From Abyssisolibacter fermentans (lineage in GTDB: Bacteria > Bacillota > Clostridia > Tissierellales > MCWD3): a stretch of 64,000 nt of DNA. Location: NCBI RefSeq assembly GCF_001559865.1, contig NZ_LOHE01000002.1, positions 62,001 to 126,000 on the forward strand, in the 5' to 3' direction. Below are positions 25,986 through 34,840 of this stretch, one piece after another. Made by a program: the position numbers and the translations under genes. Position 1 is the stretch's first letter, and each line of letters starts with the position of its first letter. The notes beneath the pieces were generated by a model. It had not been told where the DNA came from. It saw only the letters and a program-made list of their open reading frames with translations, and did no database searches.

Positions 25986-26657
25986 ATGTTAAAGTTAGTA
26001 GTAAAAGATTTATATTTATTAAGAAAATCAAATATTTATATAATATTATATTCATTATTTATGTCAATAATAGGTATGTTTCAAAATGATGTAGCATATT
26101 TTTTATTTCCTATGTGTATATTTATGATGGTATATGTAACATCATTTTATATTAATTCCTATGATGACAAAAATGATTCTGAAGTATATTTTGTTAGTTT
26201 ACCTATAAATAAAAAGGATATAGTAAGAGCTAAATATTTAAGTTTGATATTATATATAATTTTGTTTGGTATATCAACAATAATATTTACTAATGCAATA
26301 AAAGCTTTAGATAGTTATTTGGTTTTAAATATTTTGAATGGAAAGCCTGCAAACATATGGAATATAATTGGTGCTTTAATTAGTATATTGTTTTTCTATT
26401 CTTTTTACTATCCGTTTTACTTTAAATTTGGAGGTAACAAGTTAAGAATGGCTAACTCATTAATATTTATGATAATTGTACTATTACCAGCAGCTTTGTC
26501 AAAGCTAAGTGGAGGTATTACGGATAATGTTGTTTTTAAATGGGTAACTAGTTTAAAATATGAGCAAGGTCTGTTGTTATTTTCAGGAGTATTTTTAGCA
26601 TTATATATTGTATCAATGCTTTTATCTCAGTGTTTATATTACAGAAGAGACATTTAA
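25986..26657 (+). CDS. ABC-2-type permease, second
   Basis: 223 residues, six hydrophobic helices. It shares VSLPINKKDIVRAKYLS with its upstream paralogue, so the two probably form a heterodimer with two copies of the ATPase. Substrate unknown; antimicrobial peptides or lipid-linked stress compounds are the usual guess for this type. Confidence 0.85.
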   Translation: MLKLVVKDLYLLRKSNIYIILYSLFMSIIGMFQNDVAYFLFPMCIFMMVYVTSFYINSYDDKNDSEVYFVSLPINKKDIVRAKYLSLILYIILFGISTIIFTNAIKALDSYLVLNILNGKPANIWNIIGALISILFFYSFYYPFYFKFGGNKLRMANSLIFMIIVLLPAALSKLSGGITDNVVFKWVTSLKYEQGLLLFSGVFLALYIVSMLLSQCLYYRRDI

Positions 26658-26678
26658 GCCTACTATTGTGGGCTTTTT
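26657..26678 (+). terminator. Terminator of the ABC operon
   Basis: AGCCTAC / GTGGGCT with a TATT loop and TTTT tail; the stem overlaps the last base of the stop codon. Confidence 0.8.
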
Positions 26679-26740
26679 ATAATATTGCTAATAGTACAGA
26701 TGCAATACGATTTTAAACATTTTTTTATGATATAATATAA

Positions 26741-26870
26741 CAAGGCGCAAGATGTCCCACACCTCTATAGGTGGCGGGTACCGATTAGATTTAATAGGCG
26801 GTGTGCATAACTTGCGCCTCGTTGAAACGATGTGTTACAATTACTACGTAATTACGTCCGTTGTTATAAT
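26741..26870 (+). ncRNA. Structured 5' RNA element, copy 1
   Basis: TATAAT at 26731-26736 implies transcription starting near 26742. The RNA would fold as GGCGCAAG (26744-26751) with CTTGCGCC (26811-26818), enclosing CACACC (26758-26763) with GGTGTG (26800-26805), and a small ACCT/AGGT hairpin inside. A second module (26828-26869) follows and ends 35 bases before the nucleosidase start. A 27-base core at 26766-26792 matches 40303-40329 with one difference, and the second module matches 40341-40382. I could not match it to a known riboswitch class. Confidence 0.6.
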
Positions 26871-26903
26871 AATGAAAAAAAGGAAGGTAACTAGGAGGAA
26901 TTT

Positions 26904-27734
26904 ATGATATATATTACTGCTGCAATGTACTATGAATTAAAACCATTTATAGATAAGTTGAACTTAAAAAGAGATCTTAGTGTTAATAGATTTCAAATAT
27001 TTAGAAATGAAGAAGTGACCTGCGTAGTTAGTGGAGTTGGAAAGCTTTCAGCGGCTATTGCTACTACATTTTTGTTATCAAGATATGAAATAAATGAGTA
27101 TGACATATTTGTAAACATAGGGGTATGCGGTTGTGCTAATGAAGCTTTGGATAGTGGAGATATAGTTTTATGTAACAAAATAATTGATAATGACAATCAA
27201 AACACATATTTTCCTGATATGATGTTTAAACATGATTTTTTAGAAGGGACACTTGAGACATTTTCGAAGGTTGTAACAAAAGACTATTTAGGCATCACAA
27301 AAGGAGATATTGTAGATATGGAAGGTGTAGGAGCTTATAAAGCTGCATCTTTATTTATGCATACACATCAGATTATAATTTTAAAGATTGTTTCTGATAA
27401 ATTAGCTGATTTAGATTTAAATACAAAGGACATTGAGCTTTTGATAAGTAAAAAGGTTGATGTTATTAATAATTGGATAAAAACTATTCATGAAGTTACA
27501 TTAGAGAATGATGGTGTGTTATCTGACGAGGATGAATATTACATAGAGAAAATTAATGACAATTTAAAGTTGACAGAATATATGAAAAACTTATTATTAC
27601 AATTAAGCAAAAATTATAAGCTGTATCATAGTAATTTAGATTTGTTAAGAGAATATTCGCAGGTGATTTGTAATAATAAGAATGAAGGGAAGATTAATTT
27701 TGCGAAACTTAAAGATAGACTTATGGAGTTCTAA
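26904..27734 (+). CDS. MTA/SAH-nucleosidase-like protein with C-terminal extension
   Basis: The first 180 residues have the purine-nucleoside phosphorylase fold of 5'-methylthioadenosine/S-adenosylhomocysteine nucleosidases: AAMYYEL (N-terminal glutamate), VVSGVGKLSAA, NIGVCGCANEAL, DMEG near residue 140 (ribose-binding Met-Glu) and the catalytic aspartate in VSDK near 165. A charged helical tail of about 90 residues is unusual. AGGAGG precedes the ATG. The next gene overlaps its end, so it is co-translated with a radical-SAM protein; it may clear adenosyl by-products, or adenine nucleosides such as 5'-deoxyadenosine. Confidence 0.75.
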   Translation: MIYITAAMYYELKPFIDKLNLKRDLSVNRFQIFRNEEVTCVVSGVGKLSAAIATTFLLSRYEINEYDIFVNIGVCGCANEALDSGDIVLCNKIIDNDNQNTYFPDMMFKHDFLEGTLETFSKVVTKDYLGITKGDIVDMEGVGAYKAASLFMHTHQIIILKIVSDKLADLDLNTKDIELLISKKVDVINNWIKTIHEVTLENDGVLSDEDEYYIEKINDNLKLTEYMKNLLLQLSKNYKLYHSNLDLLREYSQVICNNKNEGKINFAKLKDRLMEF

Positions 27735-28719
27735 ATTTTCACATATATACATTGAAGAAGAGGCTTATAATTATGATTTAACTAAAGATATTTTAAAAAG
27801 ATTTAGGGAATCTGATGTAATAAACATTAAACATTATAAGGATGTATTTAATAGAAGTCATCAAAGTTACTCTATTCAGAAAAAAAGTCCTAAATTGATT
27901 TTAGCTGTAAAGAAAGATAAATTTTTATATAATGGCTCAAATATGTGTGAAAGCTTTGGAAGAAAAAATTTTTACTATACATCAACTATTATGAATTGTA
28001 TATATGATTGTGAATATTGCTATCTACAAGGAATGTATACTTCTTCAAATATAGTTATTTTTGTTAATATTGAAGATGTTTTCAAGGAAATAACACAGCT
28101 TCTACAAGAAAAATCAATATATTTATGCATATCTTATGAAACTGATTTGTTAGCCCTTGATGGCATAACAGGTTATTTTAAGAAATGGATGGAGTTTGCC
28201 AAAGCAAATAGTAATCTAGAGTTAGAAGTCAGGACAAAGAGTGCTAATATAAGTTCTATTCAAAAAGTTGATGCTTTGAGTAATGTAATACTAGCATGGA
28301 CGCTCTCTCCTCAATCAATAATAGAAAGCTATGAACTAAGGACTCCATCACTAAAGACAAGACTTAAAGCAATAGATACTGCAATCAAGAGAGGATGGAA
28401 GGTTAGATTATGTTTTGATCCTTTGATTTATGTTAAAAATTGGGACATGAAATACACAAAGATGATAGATGAAGTTTTTAGTTCTATAAATAGTGAATTA
28501 GTGTATGATATAGAAATAGGCTTGTTTAGAATTTCTAAAGAATTTCTTAAAAGATTTAGAAAACTAAAAGATAATAGTGAGATATTTTCATACCCTTACG
28601 ATTGTAGCAAAGGTATATGTACATATTCACCAGAACATACAAAAAAACTCTTGGAACTTGTATATAATAATGTAAGGATATATATTGATGAGAATAGGGT
28701 ATATGTTAAGGAGTGGTAA
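27700..28719 (+). CDS. Spore photoproduct lyase (SplB)-family radical SAM protein
   Basis: About 339 residues. The family start FSHIYIEEEAYNY, the CxxxCxxC cluster motif CIYDCEYCYLQGMY (near residues 100-107) and DPLIYVKNWDMKY match SplB, which splits the thymine dimer of UV-irradiated spores. By eye alignment around TDLLALDG, the hydrogen-donating cysteine of the Bacillus enzyme (ACTSD) is replaced by tyrosine (SYETD), with a cysteine three residues earlier. TTG 27700 fits the AAGGGA site; it overlaps the upstream gene by 35 bases. It may be a true SplB or a paralogue. Confidence 0.82.
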   Translation: MRNLKIDLWSSKFSHIYIEEEAYNYDLTKDILKRFRESDVINIKHYKDVFNRSHQSYSIQKKSPKLILAVKKDKFLYNGSNMCESFGRKNFYYTSTIMNCIYDCEYCYLQGMYTSSNIVIFVNIEDVFKEITQLLQEKSIYLCISYETDLLALDGITGYFKKWMEFAKANSNLELEVRTKSANISSIQKVDALSNVILAWTLSPQSIIESYELRTPSLKTRLKAIDTAIKRGWKVRLCFDPLIYVKNWDMKYTKMIDEVFSSINSELVYDIEIGLFRISKEFLKRFRKLKDNSEIFSYPYDCSKGICTYSPEHTKKLLELVYNNVRIYIDENRVYVKEW

Positions 28720-28720
28720 A

Positions 28721-29413
28721 ATGAATACAGCAATAGTGACAGGTGCATCATCAGGAATAGGACTTTCAATAGCTGTTAAATTAATAGATTTAGGATATAA
28801 AGTATATGGTATAGCAAGAGATTTTAGTAAGATTGACTATGAAAATAGTAATTTTATAAAAGTATGTTGTGATATAACTGATACACCAAATTTGACAAAA
28901 GAAATAAAAAGAATTAGAAAAGAAGAGGATATATATATACTTGTTAATAATGCCGGTATAGGTTATTTTGGTATGCATGAGGAAATAAACCCTGCTAAGC
29001 TTTCTAAGATGGTTGCTACGAATTTTCAAGCACCTTTAGTTATAACTCATCTTTTACTTAGAAGTATAAAAAAATCGCAAGGATATATAATAAATATATC
29101 ATCTATAACAGCAACTAAACCTAGTAGATTTGGTTGTGCTTATGCAGCTACAAAAGCAGGAATAAGTCATTTCTCTATTAGTTTATACGAAGAAGTTAGA
29201 AAATATGGAGTAAAAGTTGTTACTATTCAGCCAGATATGACTAAAACTAATTTTTACGATAATAGTAATTTTAGAGAAGGAGATGACGAGGAGAGTTACA
29301 TAACACCTGATTGTGTTGCTAAAGCTGTTGAAACTATCTTAACACAAAGAGATGGTACAATAATCACTAATATAACAATACAGCCGCAAAAGCACATGAT
29401 TAAGAGGAAATAA
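28721..29413 (+). CDS. Short-chain dehydrogenase/reductase (SDR)
   Basis: 230 residues of a classical SDR: TGASSGIG (NAD(P)-binding), NNAG, and the active-site set with serine in NISSIT and YAATK (YxxxK). ATG 28721 follows the SplB stop by one base with AAGGAGTGG overlapping it. Substrate unknown. Third gene of the nucleosidase-SplB-SDR operon. Confidence 0.92.
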   Translation: MNTAIVTGASSGIGLSIAVKLIDLGYKVYGIARDFSKIDYENSNFIKVCCDITDTPNLTKEIKRIRKEEDIYILVNNAGIGYFGMHEEINPAKLSKMVATNFQAPLVITHLLLRSIKKSQGYIINISSITATKPSRFGCAYAATKAGISHFSISLYEEVRKYGVKVVTIQPDMTKTNFYDNSNFREGDDEESYITPDCVAKAVETILTQRDGTIITNITIQPQKHMIKRK

Positions 29414-29467
29414 AGCTCTCTAAGGCATAACTGTTCTTGCTTAAAAAATTTAGCAGGGAGGTATATT

Positions 29468-29650
29468 ATGCAGTTAACGCAAAGAGATATTGTAATCAAA
29501 AAGCTTCTTGATGCACAAGAAATGGTTAGAGATTATGAACAGTTTTCAAAGGAGATAAAAGATGAGGAAATAGCAAATACGTTCAAGAGTTTTGCAGAGG
29601 AAAGCGGTATGCAAGCTCAAAAGCTTCAAGGGATGTTAGATAGGATATAG
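29468..29650 (+). CDS. Small helical protein of unknown function
   Basis: 60 residues, predicted almost wholly alpha-helical and acidic (DIVIKKLLDAQEMVRDYEQF, then EEIANTFKSFAEESG). A good GGGAGGT precedes the ATG, and a strong terminator follows, so it is very likely expressed. The helix pattern recalls rubrerythrin/ferritin-like helices but no metal-binding ExxH is present. Confidence 0.65.
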   Translation: MQLTQRDIVIKKLLDAQEMVRDYEQFSKEIKDEEIANTFKSFAEESGMQAQKLQGMLDRI

Positions 29651-29659
29651 TATTGTTTA

Positions 29660-29704
29660 AAAACGAGGCTACTCAAAAATGTTGTTTTGAGTCAGCCTCG
29701 TTTT
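29660..29704. terminator. Bidirectional terminator between convergent genes
   Basis: AAAACGAGGCT and ACTCAAAA (29660-29678) pair with TTTTGAGT and AGCCTCGTTTT (29685-29704), 19 pairs with one bulged C. It has A and T runs on both flanks and lies between the small helical gene (+) and psd (-). Confidence 0.9.
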
Positions 29705-29723
29705 GTTGTTAATAGTACCTTAC

Positions 29724-30626
29724 TTAAAGCGTATCGTATTTTCTACCTATTTTTTCACCCATATAAACTTGTGTCTCTATACCTTCTAGGGAATTTTTTA
29801 TTATGTCATCATCTATTTTAACTGTATTTTCTTTTAGTAATAAAATTACTGTAGAACCACCAAATTTAAAATATCCTTTTTCATCACCTCTATTAATTTT
29901 TGTATGAGGTTTATATGTCTGTATAATAGTACCTACACAAGTTGCTCCGACTTCTATGATGCTTATATTTCCAAAATTATCTGATTTAAGGGTAGCTATA
30001 TGTCGTTTATTTCTACAATAAACTTTTGGAACATTTGATAAAATAATAGGATTAACTGAAAAATATTCACCTTTGATTTTATTTACATCGCCAATTTCCC
30101 CGCTATCAGGAAAATGAAAACGATGATAGTCTGTCGGACAAAGCCTAAATATTAGACAACAGCCATTGTTGTAATTTTTAGCTTGATCTTTATCATCTAA
30201 CAATTCTGATAAACTATAATAAGACCCTTTTACTTGTATCATATTGTCTGTATTAATATTTTCATATGCCATCAGTTTACTATCCGCTGGTGAAATTAAT
30301 ACACTATTATCAAATATTATTTCTCTGCTTTCTTTTTTTAGTTTTCTAGTAAAAAAATCGTTAAAGTTAGTATAATCACTTATATTTTCTCTTTGAGCTT
30401 CTGACATATCAATGTTAAAATTGTTCACAAAGTCTTTGATTTTACTTTTACTAAGATTTGTGTCTTGAAATTTTCCATATAATATAGAAAACAATTTCTT
30501 TTTAACAATATATTTCAATGTAAGCTTTCCAGAGTAAGATTCAGTTAACCACTTTAGATATTTGATACCTGCTATGTTTTCTTCATGTATTGTATCATTG
30601 TTTCTATTCTTATAATAAATAGTCAT
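29724..30626 (-). CDS. psd: Phosphatidylserine decarboxylase proenzyme
   Basis: Membrane-associated pyruvoyl enzyme that makes phosphatidylethanolamine. The 300-residue length and motifs fit: FFTRKLK, SPADSK, RLCPTDYHRFHFPDSG (catalytic histidine and aspartate) and the self-cleavage site FKFGGSTVIL, where the serine becomes the pyruvoyl group. GGST is used in place of the more common LGST. It is preceded 14 bases upstream by the tRNA-editing gene, and no phosphatidylserine synthase gene is in the window. Confidence 0.93.
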   Translation of the reverse strand: MTIYYKNRNNDTIHEENIAGIKYLKWLTESYSGKLTLKYIVKKKLFSILYGKFQDTNLSKSKIKDFVNNFNIDMSEAQRENISDYTNFNDFFTRKLKKESREIIFDNSVLISPADSKLMAYENINTDNMIQVKGSYYSLSELLDDKDQAKNYNNGCCLIFRLCPTDYHRFHFPDSGEIGDVNKIKGEYFSVNPIILSNVPKVYCRNKRHIATLKSDNFGNISIIEVGATCVGTIIQTYKPHTKINRGDEKGYFKFGGSTVILLLKENTVKIDDDIIKNSLEGIETQVYMGEKIGRKYDTL

Positions 30627-30640
30627 ACTATCATCCTTTT

Positions 30641-31849
30641 TTATAATATTTCTTTAAGCTTTAATTCAGCTAAGGCAATGCATTCATCAAGTTTACTTAC
30701 ATCAGTACCCCCACCTTGTGCAATAGTATCGTTACCTCCGCCTTTTCCATTGATCAATCCAACTATACTGTTGAATACATTCTTTGCATTTATTGATACA
30801 TTTTTAGATTTACCTATAATTAATTGGCATTTATCAGGGGATTTTATAGCAAATATTATAACATAGTTTTCGTTATTATTAATAATATCTGAGCTTATTT
30901 TTCTTAAAGTATTAAAATCCATTTCTGTATAGTCGAAGATATGTTTTACTATTTTAATATCATTATGCTTTTGGTAAGATTTTAATAAATACTCCTTTTT
31001 ATATTCTGCAAGTTCCTTTTTTAATGAAGTTATTTCTTTAGAAGCAGTATTAAGTGATGACAGAAGCTTTTCAACTCCCTGTTGACATTCTGTATCTTTT
31101 ACAGACAAAATAGAAGAAATATTGTTTGTTTGATGGTTTTTTTGGCCGTAATCAAGTAATGCTCTATGTCCGCATACAAATTCAATTCTTGTATTGCCTT
31201 TATAATTTTCCCATTTTCTGATTTTTATAATTCCAATCTCCCCGGTATTTCTAACATGAGTTCCTGCGCATGGAGTACAATCAACACCATCTATTTCAAT
31301 AATTCTGATGTTTTTATCAACAATAGGTTTTTTTCTTATAGGTATGTTTTTGAGCTCATCTTTTTGAACTATATAATTTTTTACTTGAATGTTAGAATAT
31401 ATTATTTCATTAGCTAGTTGTTCAATTTTAAATACTGCATCTTCAGTTAGATTATGCATAGATATATCTATATATGAATAGTTATTGCCTAAATGGAAAC
31501 CTATATTATTTTCATTAAATAATTTTTTGAAGCATGCAGATAATATATGTTCTCCCGTATGCTGCTGCATATGGTCAAATCTAGTATGCCAATCAATAGA
31601 TAGATTTACTTTTTTGTTATAAATTTTATTCTCTAAGACATGAATGATTTTATCACCTTGTTTAATAACATCTAAAACTTTTACACCGTCAATAGTACCT
31701 ATATCTCTAGGTTGTCCGCCGCACATATGTGGGTAAAAAATTGTTTTATCAAGCTGAACCATGTATTTACCATTTTCAAATTTTGCATCAACAATAGTAG
31801 CGTTGATTTGTTTTAAGTATGGATTGTCCAGATATATTTTTACTGTCAT
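30641..31849 (-). CDS. Alanyl-tRNA editing protein (AlaX-L type, with DHHA1 domain)
   Basis: A stand-alone editing domain that deacylates mischarged Ser- or Gly-tRNA(Ala). It has 402 residues: an AlaRS-like beta barrel, the second-additional-domain zinc site HTGEH (about residue 97) and CAGTH (about 194), a coiled-coil region (about 255-300) and a C-terminal DHHA1-like domain with GGGNDTIAQGGG as in alanyl-tRNA synthetase. No catalytic aminoacylation domain. AAAGGAGG precedes ATG 31849; forms an operon with psd. Confidence 0.92.
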   Translation of the reverse strand: MTVKIYLDNPYLKQINATIVDAKFENGKYMVQLDKTIFYPHMCGGQPRDIGTIDGVKVLDVIKQGDKIIHVLENKIYNKKVNLSIDWHTRFDHMQQHTGEHILSACFKKLFNENNIGFHLGNNYSYIDISMHNLTEDAVFKIEQLANEIIYSNIQVKNYIVQKDELKNIPIRKKPIVDKNIRIIEIDGVDCTPCAGTHVRNTGEIGIIKIRKWENYKGNTRIEFVCGHRALLDYGQKNHQTNNISSILSVKDTECQQGVEKLLSSLNTASKEITSLKKELAEYKKEYLLKSYQKHNDIKIVKHIFDYTEMDFNTLRKISSDIINNNENYVIIFAIKSPDKCQLIIGKSKNVSINAKNVFNSIVGLINGKGGGNDTIAQGGGTDVSKLDECIALAELKLKEIL

Positions 31850-31927
31850 AAAAAAACCTCCTTTAACGCTTGGTATTCATATGATTTTGAATAATCAGCG
31901 TTTAATTATATGCTAAACACATAATAT

Positions 31928-32392
31928 TTAATATCTGTCCTTTAATTCATTTATATTTTCATTGAAGTTTTCCATATATTTCTTAGACTCCTTTAGTAAT
32001 TCTTCAGCATAATATATGGTATCTGTATCATTATTAGATAATCCATCTCTAAGTGTAATAAAAACCTCTAGTTGTTTTTTTGCACCAGTAACAAGTATTT
32101 TATGAACTTTATTTACTTCTTTAGCTTCAGATGAAATACCTTCTAATTTAGTAACAAATTTTTCATATTGTGGAATTATTTTTTCATCTAATGAATCTTG
32201 CATTTTTTTTGCATTTAAATCCTTTGTCTGTAATAGATTTTCATAGATAATTAAAACTTCATTTTGCATACCTATGAGAGGTTTTAAATCTGTATTTAAA
32301 TATTTATCGAAAGCTTTTTTTGTATTATCATAACAACCTGATAACATTGTTATAGTTAGTATAACAAGTAATAAACTAATTTTTTTATTCAT
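31928..32392 (-). CDS. Putative lipoprotein, unknown function
   Basis: 154 residues with a type-II signal peptide: MNKK, a hydrophobic stretch, and lipobox MLSGC with the acylated cysteine near residue 20. The mature part is charged and predicted helical (KKLEGISSEAKEVNKVHK), with no recognised catalytic motif. GAGGTG precedes the ATG. Expected on the outer face of the cytoplasmic membrane. Confidence 0.8.
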   Translation of the reverse strand: MNKKISLLLVILTITMLSGCYDNTKKAFDKYLNTDLKPLIGMQNEVLIIYENLLQTKDLNAKKMQDSLDEKIIPQYEKFVTKLEGISSEAKEVNKVHKILVTGAKKQLEVFITLRDGLSNNDTDTIYYAEELLKESKKYMENFNENINELKDRY

Positions 32393-32597
32393 ATGTTCAC
32401 CTCTTTACAATAGTTTTTTAAATATATATATTTATGTAGATGCTAAGAATATATATATGTATTTTAGCATTTAATGAGGCTCTTTTAAAGTAAAATTAAG
32501 TATTAGTAGTTGTATAGGTATATTCTTGATAAAATAAAAAAAATAACATACTATAAATATAAGGTTATAAATAAATTAGTAATAAGGGGTGAATGTT

Positions 32598-32780
32598 TTG
32601 AGAAAATTTGAATATAAGATAGAGAATTTAAGAACATATGGAATGGTTTCCATGGTTCTTACCAAAGAACATGAGGAAAAGCTTAATCAATTAGGTAAAG
32701 AAGGCTGGGAGCTTGTAGGTATAAATGGAAATACAAAAGGTAGAAGTATAGTAGCTATATTTAAAAGAGAGAAAGAATAA
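32598..32780 (+). CDS. DUF4177-domain protein
   Basis: 60 residues beginning RKFEYKIENL and containing LNQLGKEGWELVGINGNTKGRSIVAIFKR, the small beta-rich DUF4177 fold of unknown function. TTG 32598 is chosen because AAGGGGTG (32584-32591) is at the right distance; the upstream GTG overlaps that site. Confidence 0.8.
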   Translation: MRKFEYKIENLRTYGMVSMVLTKEHEEKLNQLGKEGWELVGINGNTKGRSIVAIFKREKE

Positions 32781-32967
32781 TCTAATAGTAGGTATATAAA
32801 ACACTAGTAATATATAAATTCATAATGATTCTAGATGTATTTTGACAATGTACCCATACAAATGAAAAAAACATTAAAATTTGTATCGAATTTATTTCTA
32901 GATATATAGTATTGTAGTATAATACTAATATAATTTAACGATACAATTTTAAGGAGTGGTTGATTCA

Positions 32968-33753
32968 ATGACAAGAGAAAAAATTAGATTTATTGTATTT
33001 GGTGGATTGTTTATAACATTAGTTTTTGTTACAACAGCAATTGTACCGCATATTCCAGTTCCATTTACAGAGGGATATATACATACTGGAGATAGTATGA
33101 TTTTTATTGCTGCAGTATTATTTGGCTGGAAATATGGTGCTATAGCAGGAGGACTTGGTTCGGCTCTTGCAGATTTATATTTAGAATATGCACATTGGGC
33201 TTTGCCTACGTTAATAATAAAAGGTTTAATGGGAGTTATTGTTGGTATTATAGCCCATAATTCACATAAAAGAAGTAAAGGTGTTAGTGTTGGAATTAGT
33301 TCTGCGGTATTAGGAATATGGATTATATTAGCTTTTTGGTTAAAAAATCTACTATCAACTATACTTCAAAATCCTGATGTAACAACGTTTCTTATACAGA
33401 AATTTGAATTAACAGATGTCAATGAATTATCAAATATGATTTCAAGAGTACAATTAGTTCTTACAGTAGCTGCAATATTGATACCTTTGATTATAATAAT
33501 AGTTTCAAAGATAGCAAATAAAAATAGTAAATATTTAAATGCAAATAATATGCTGGGCATGATGTTAGCAGGTGTTTGGATGGTAATAGGGTATTATTTT
33601 GCAGGAGGTATATTAAAGGGTAATATGATTGTACCGATATTTAGTATTCCTGCAAATATACTTCAATTTGTAGGCGGAGGGGTAATCGCTTACTTTATAA
33701 TTTCTGCTCTTGATAAAACTAAATTTATTAATAAATTATCACAAAAAAACTAA
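32968..33753 (+). CDS. ECF transporter S component (vitamin-type substrate binder)
   Basis: A 261-residue membrane protein with about six helices and the S-component block YIHTGDSMIFIAAVLFGWKYG, then GGLGSALADLYLEYAHWALP and IIKGLMG. S components bind a vitamin or its precursor and share an EcfA-EcfA'-EcfT energising module encoded elsewhere. It is longer than most (180-200) because of an insert around residues 115-165. GATACAA words flank its promoter as they do pdxS, so a B6-type substrate is conceivable but unproven. Start ATG 32968 behind AAGGAGTGG. Confidence 0.8.
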   Translation: MTREKIRFIVFGGLFITLVFVTTAIVPHIPVPFTEGYIHTGDSMIFIAAVLFGWKYGAIAGGLGSALADLYLEYAHWALPTLIIKGLMGVIVGIIAHNSHKRSKGVSVGISSAVLGIWIILAFWLKNLLSTILQNPDVTTFLIQKFELTDVNELSNMISRVQLVLTVAAILIPLIIIIVSKIANKNSKYLNANNMLGMMLAGVWMVIGYYFAGGILKGNMIVPIFSIPANILQFVGGGVIAYFIISALDKTKFINKLSQKN

Positions 33754-33776
33754 GCTAATAAAGGCTTAGTTTTTTT
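33749..33776 (+). terminator. Terminator of the ECF S-component gene
   Basis: ACTAAGC / GCTTAGT with an 8-base loop, then TTTTTT; the stop codon lies in the left arm. Confidence 0.9.
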
Positions 33777-33880
33777 ATGTTTAAAAACATTTGATTTAAT
33801 AACATTAAGTGTTATATTATAAGGTATATATAAAATACTAATAAGTATGATACAAAGCAATACTAAGGGAGTGGTTAGAT

Positions 33881-34612
33881 TTGAAACTTACAGTTTTAGG
33901 TAATAATGGACCATATCCAAGAGCTGGAGGTGCATGTTCAGGATACCTTATTGAAACTGACGATACTAAAATATTATTAGATTGTGGAAATGGAGTTTTG
34001 TCTAGATTACAAAAGATTTGCAAAATTGACGAATTAGATGCTATAATTATTTCTCATTTACATAGTGACCATATTAGTGATATTTTTATATTGAAATATG
34101 CTATAGGATTAAATTTAGAAAAGATGCAAAAGGCACCTATACCATTATATATGCCAATGGATAATGAATGTTTTATACAACAAATGAATTATAATAATGC
34201 GTTTAATATTATTCAGATAGATGAAGAGACAACTATCGATATAAATAATTTAGAAATTTCATTTAAGAAAATGACACATCCTGTAGAAAGTTATGCAATA
34301 AAAATTTTAACTAATAATAGAAGTTTTGTATATTCTGGAGATACTTCATATAATGATCAATTACCTGAATTTATAAAGAATATAGATTTCTTTTTGTGTG
34401 AAGCGTCAGTTTTAGAAAAAGATAGAAAGATTGATACACCACATTTATCAGTAAAACAAGCTGCTCAAATGGCTCAGAATTCAATTGTAAAAAGATTGCT
34501 TTTAACACACTTTTGGCCAGAGTATAAGTTAGAAGACATAATGGCTGAAGCAAGTACAGAATATAATTCTATATTGCAGCTTAGTGAAGAAATGAGAGCG
34601 TATTATATTTAA
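33881..34612 (+). CDS. MBL-fold metallo-hydrolase (RNase Z-like branch)
   Basis: 243 residues with the metal motif HLHSDH near residue 62, a histidine in THPVESYA, the conserved aspartate in YSGDTSYN and a late histidine in LLTHFWPEY. Start and layout (LTVLGNNGPYPRAGGACSGYLIE) resemble the RNase Z/phosphodiesterase branch, but the RNase Z exosite arm is absent, so the substrate is open. TTG 33881 follows AGGGAGTGG. Single-gene unit. Confidence 0.88.
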   Translation: MKLTVLGNNGPYPRAGGACSGYLIETDDTKILLDCGNGVLSRLQKICKIDELDAIIISHLHSDHISDIFILKYAIGLNLEKMQKAPIPLYMPMDNECFIQQMNYNNAFNIIQIDEETTIDINNLEISFKKMTHPVESYAIKILTNNRSFVYSGDTSYNDQLPEFIKNIDFFLCEASVLEKDRKIDTPHLSVKQAAQMAQNSIVKRLLLTHFWPEYKLEDIMAEASTEYNSILQLSEEMRAYYI

Positions 34613-34700
34613 ATTTTGTTTATGTTTCTTTTCTATAATAAATATACATAATAAGATTAAGAATATTTAATAAAAGAAGAATGAAATAAAATTTTTTTAT

Positions 34701-34807
34701 TTGTATAAATATAACATAAATGGCACAAGTAAAGTAGGTTATTTTCTTACGATGTGTATATAATAAGTTATGCTATTTATTGTGAAAAATAATTTTGTAT
34801 AAATATA
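34701..34807 (+). promoter_or_regulatory. ArgR-like boxes upstream of the arc operon
   Basis: The 13-mer TTGTATAAATATA occurs at 34701-34713 and again at 34795-34807. The second, TGTATAAATATACG, differs from the ARG-box core (TG-N-AT-W4-AT-N-CA) at one position. A related TGTATATAATA is at 34755-34765. ArgR/AhrC activates arginine catabolic operons through such boxes. Apart from these, 34613-34929 has no gene. Confidence 0.55.
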
Positions 34808-34840
34808 CGGTTATTTCATATTTACACATTAATACTTATC

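Noticed and set aside
26741-26870. T-box leader, because of the GGTGG...GGTACCG run
   Set aside because: The order does not match the T-box antiterminator AGGGTGGNACCGCG, no specifier domain or terminator is seen, and the downstream genes are not tRNA or amino-acid genes.
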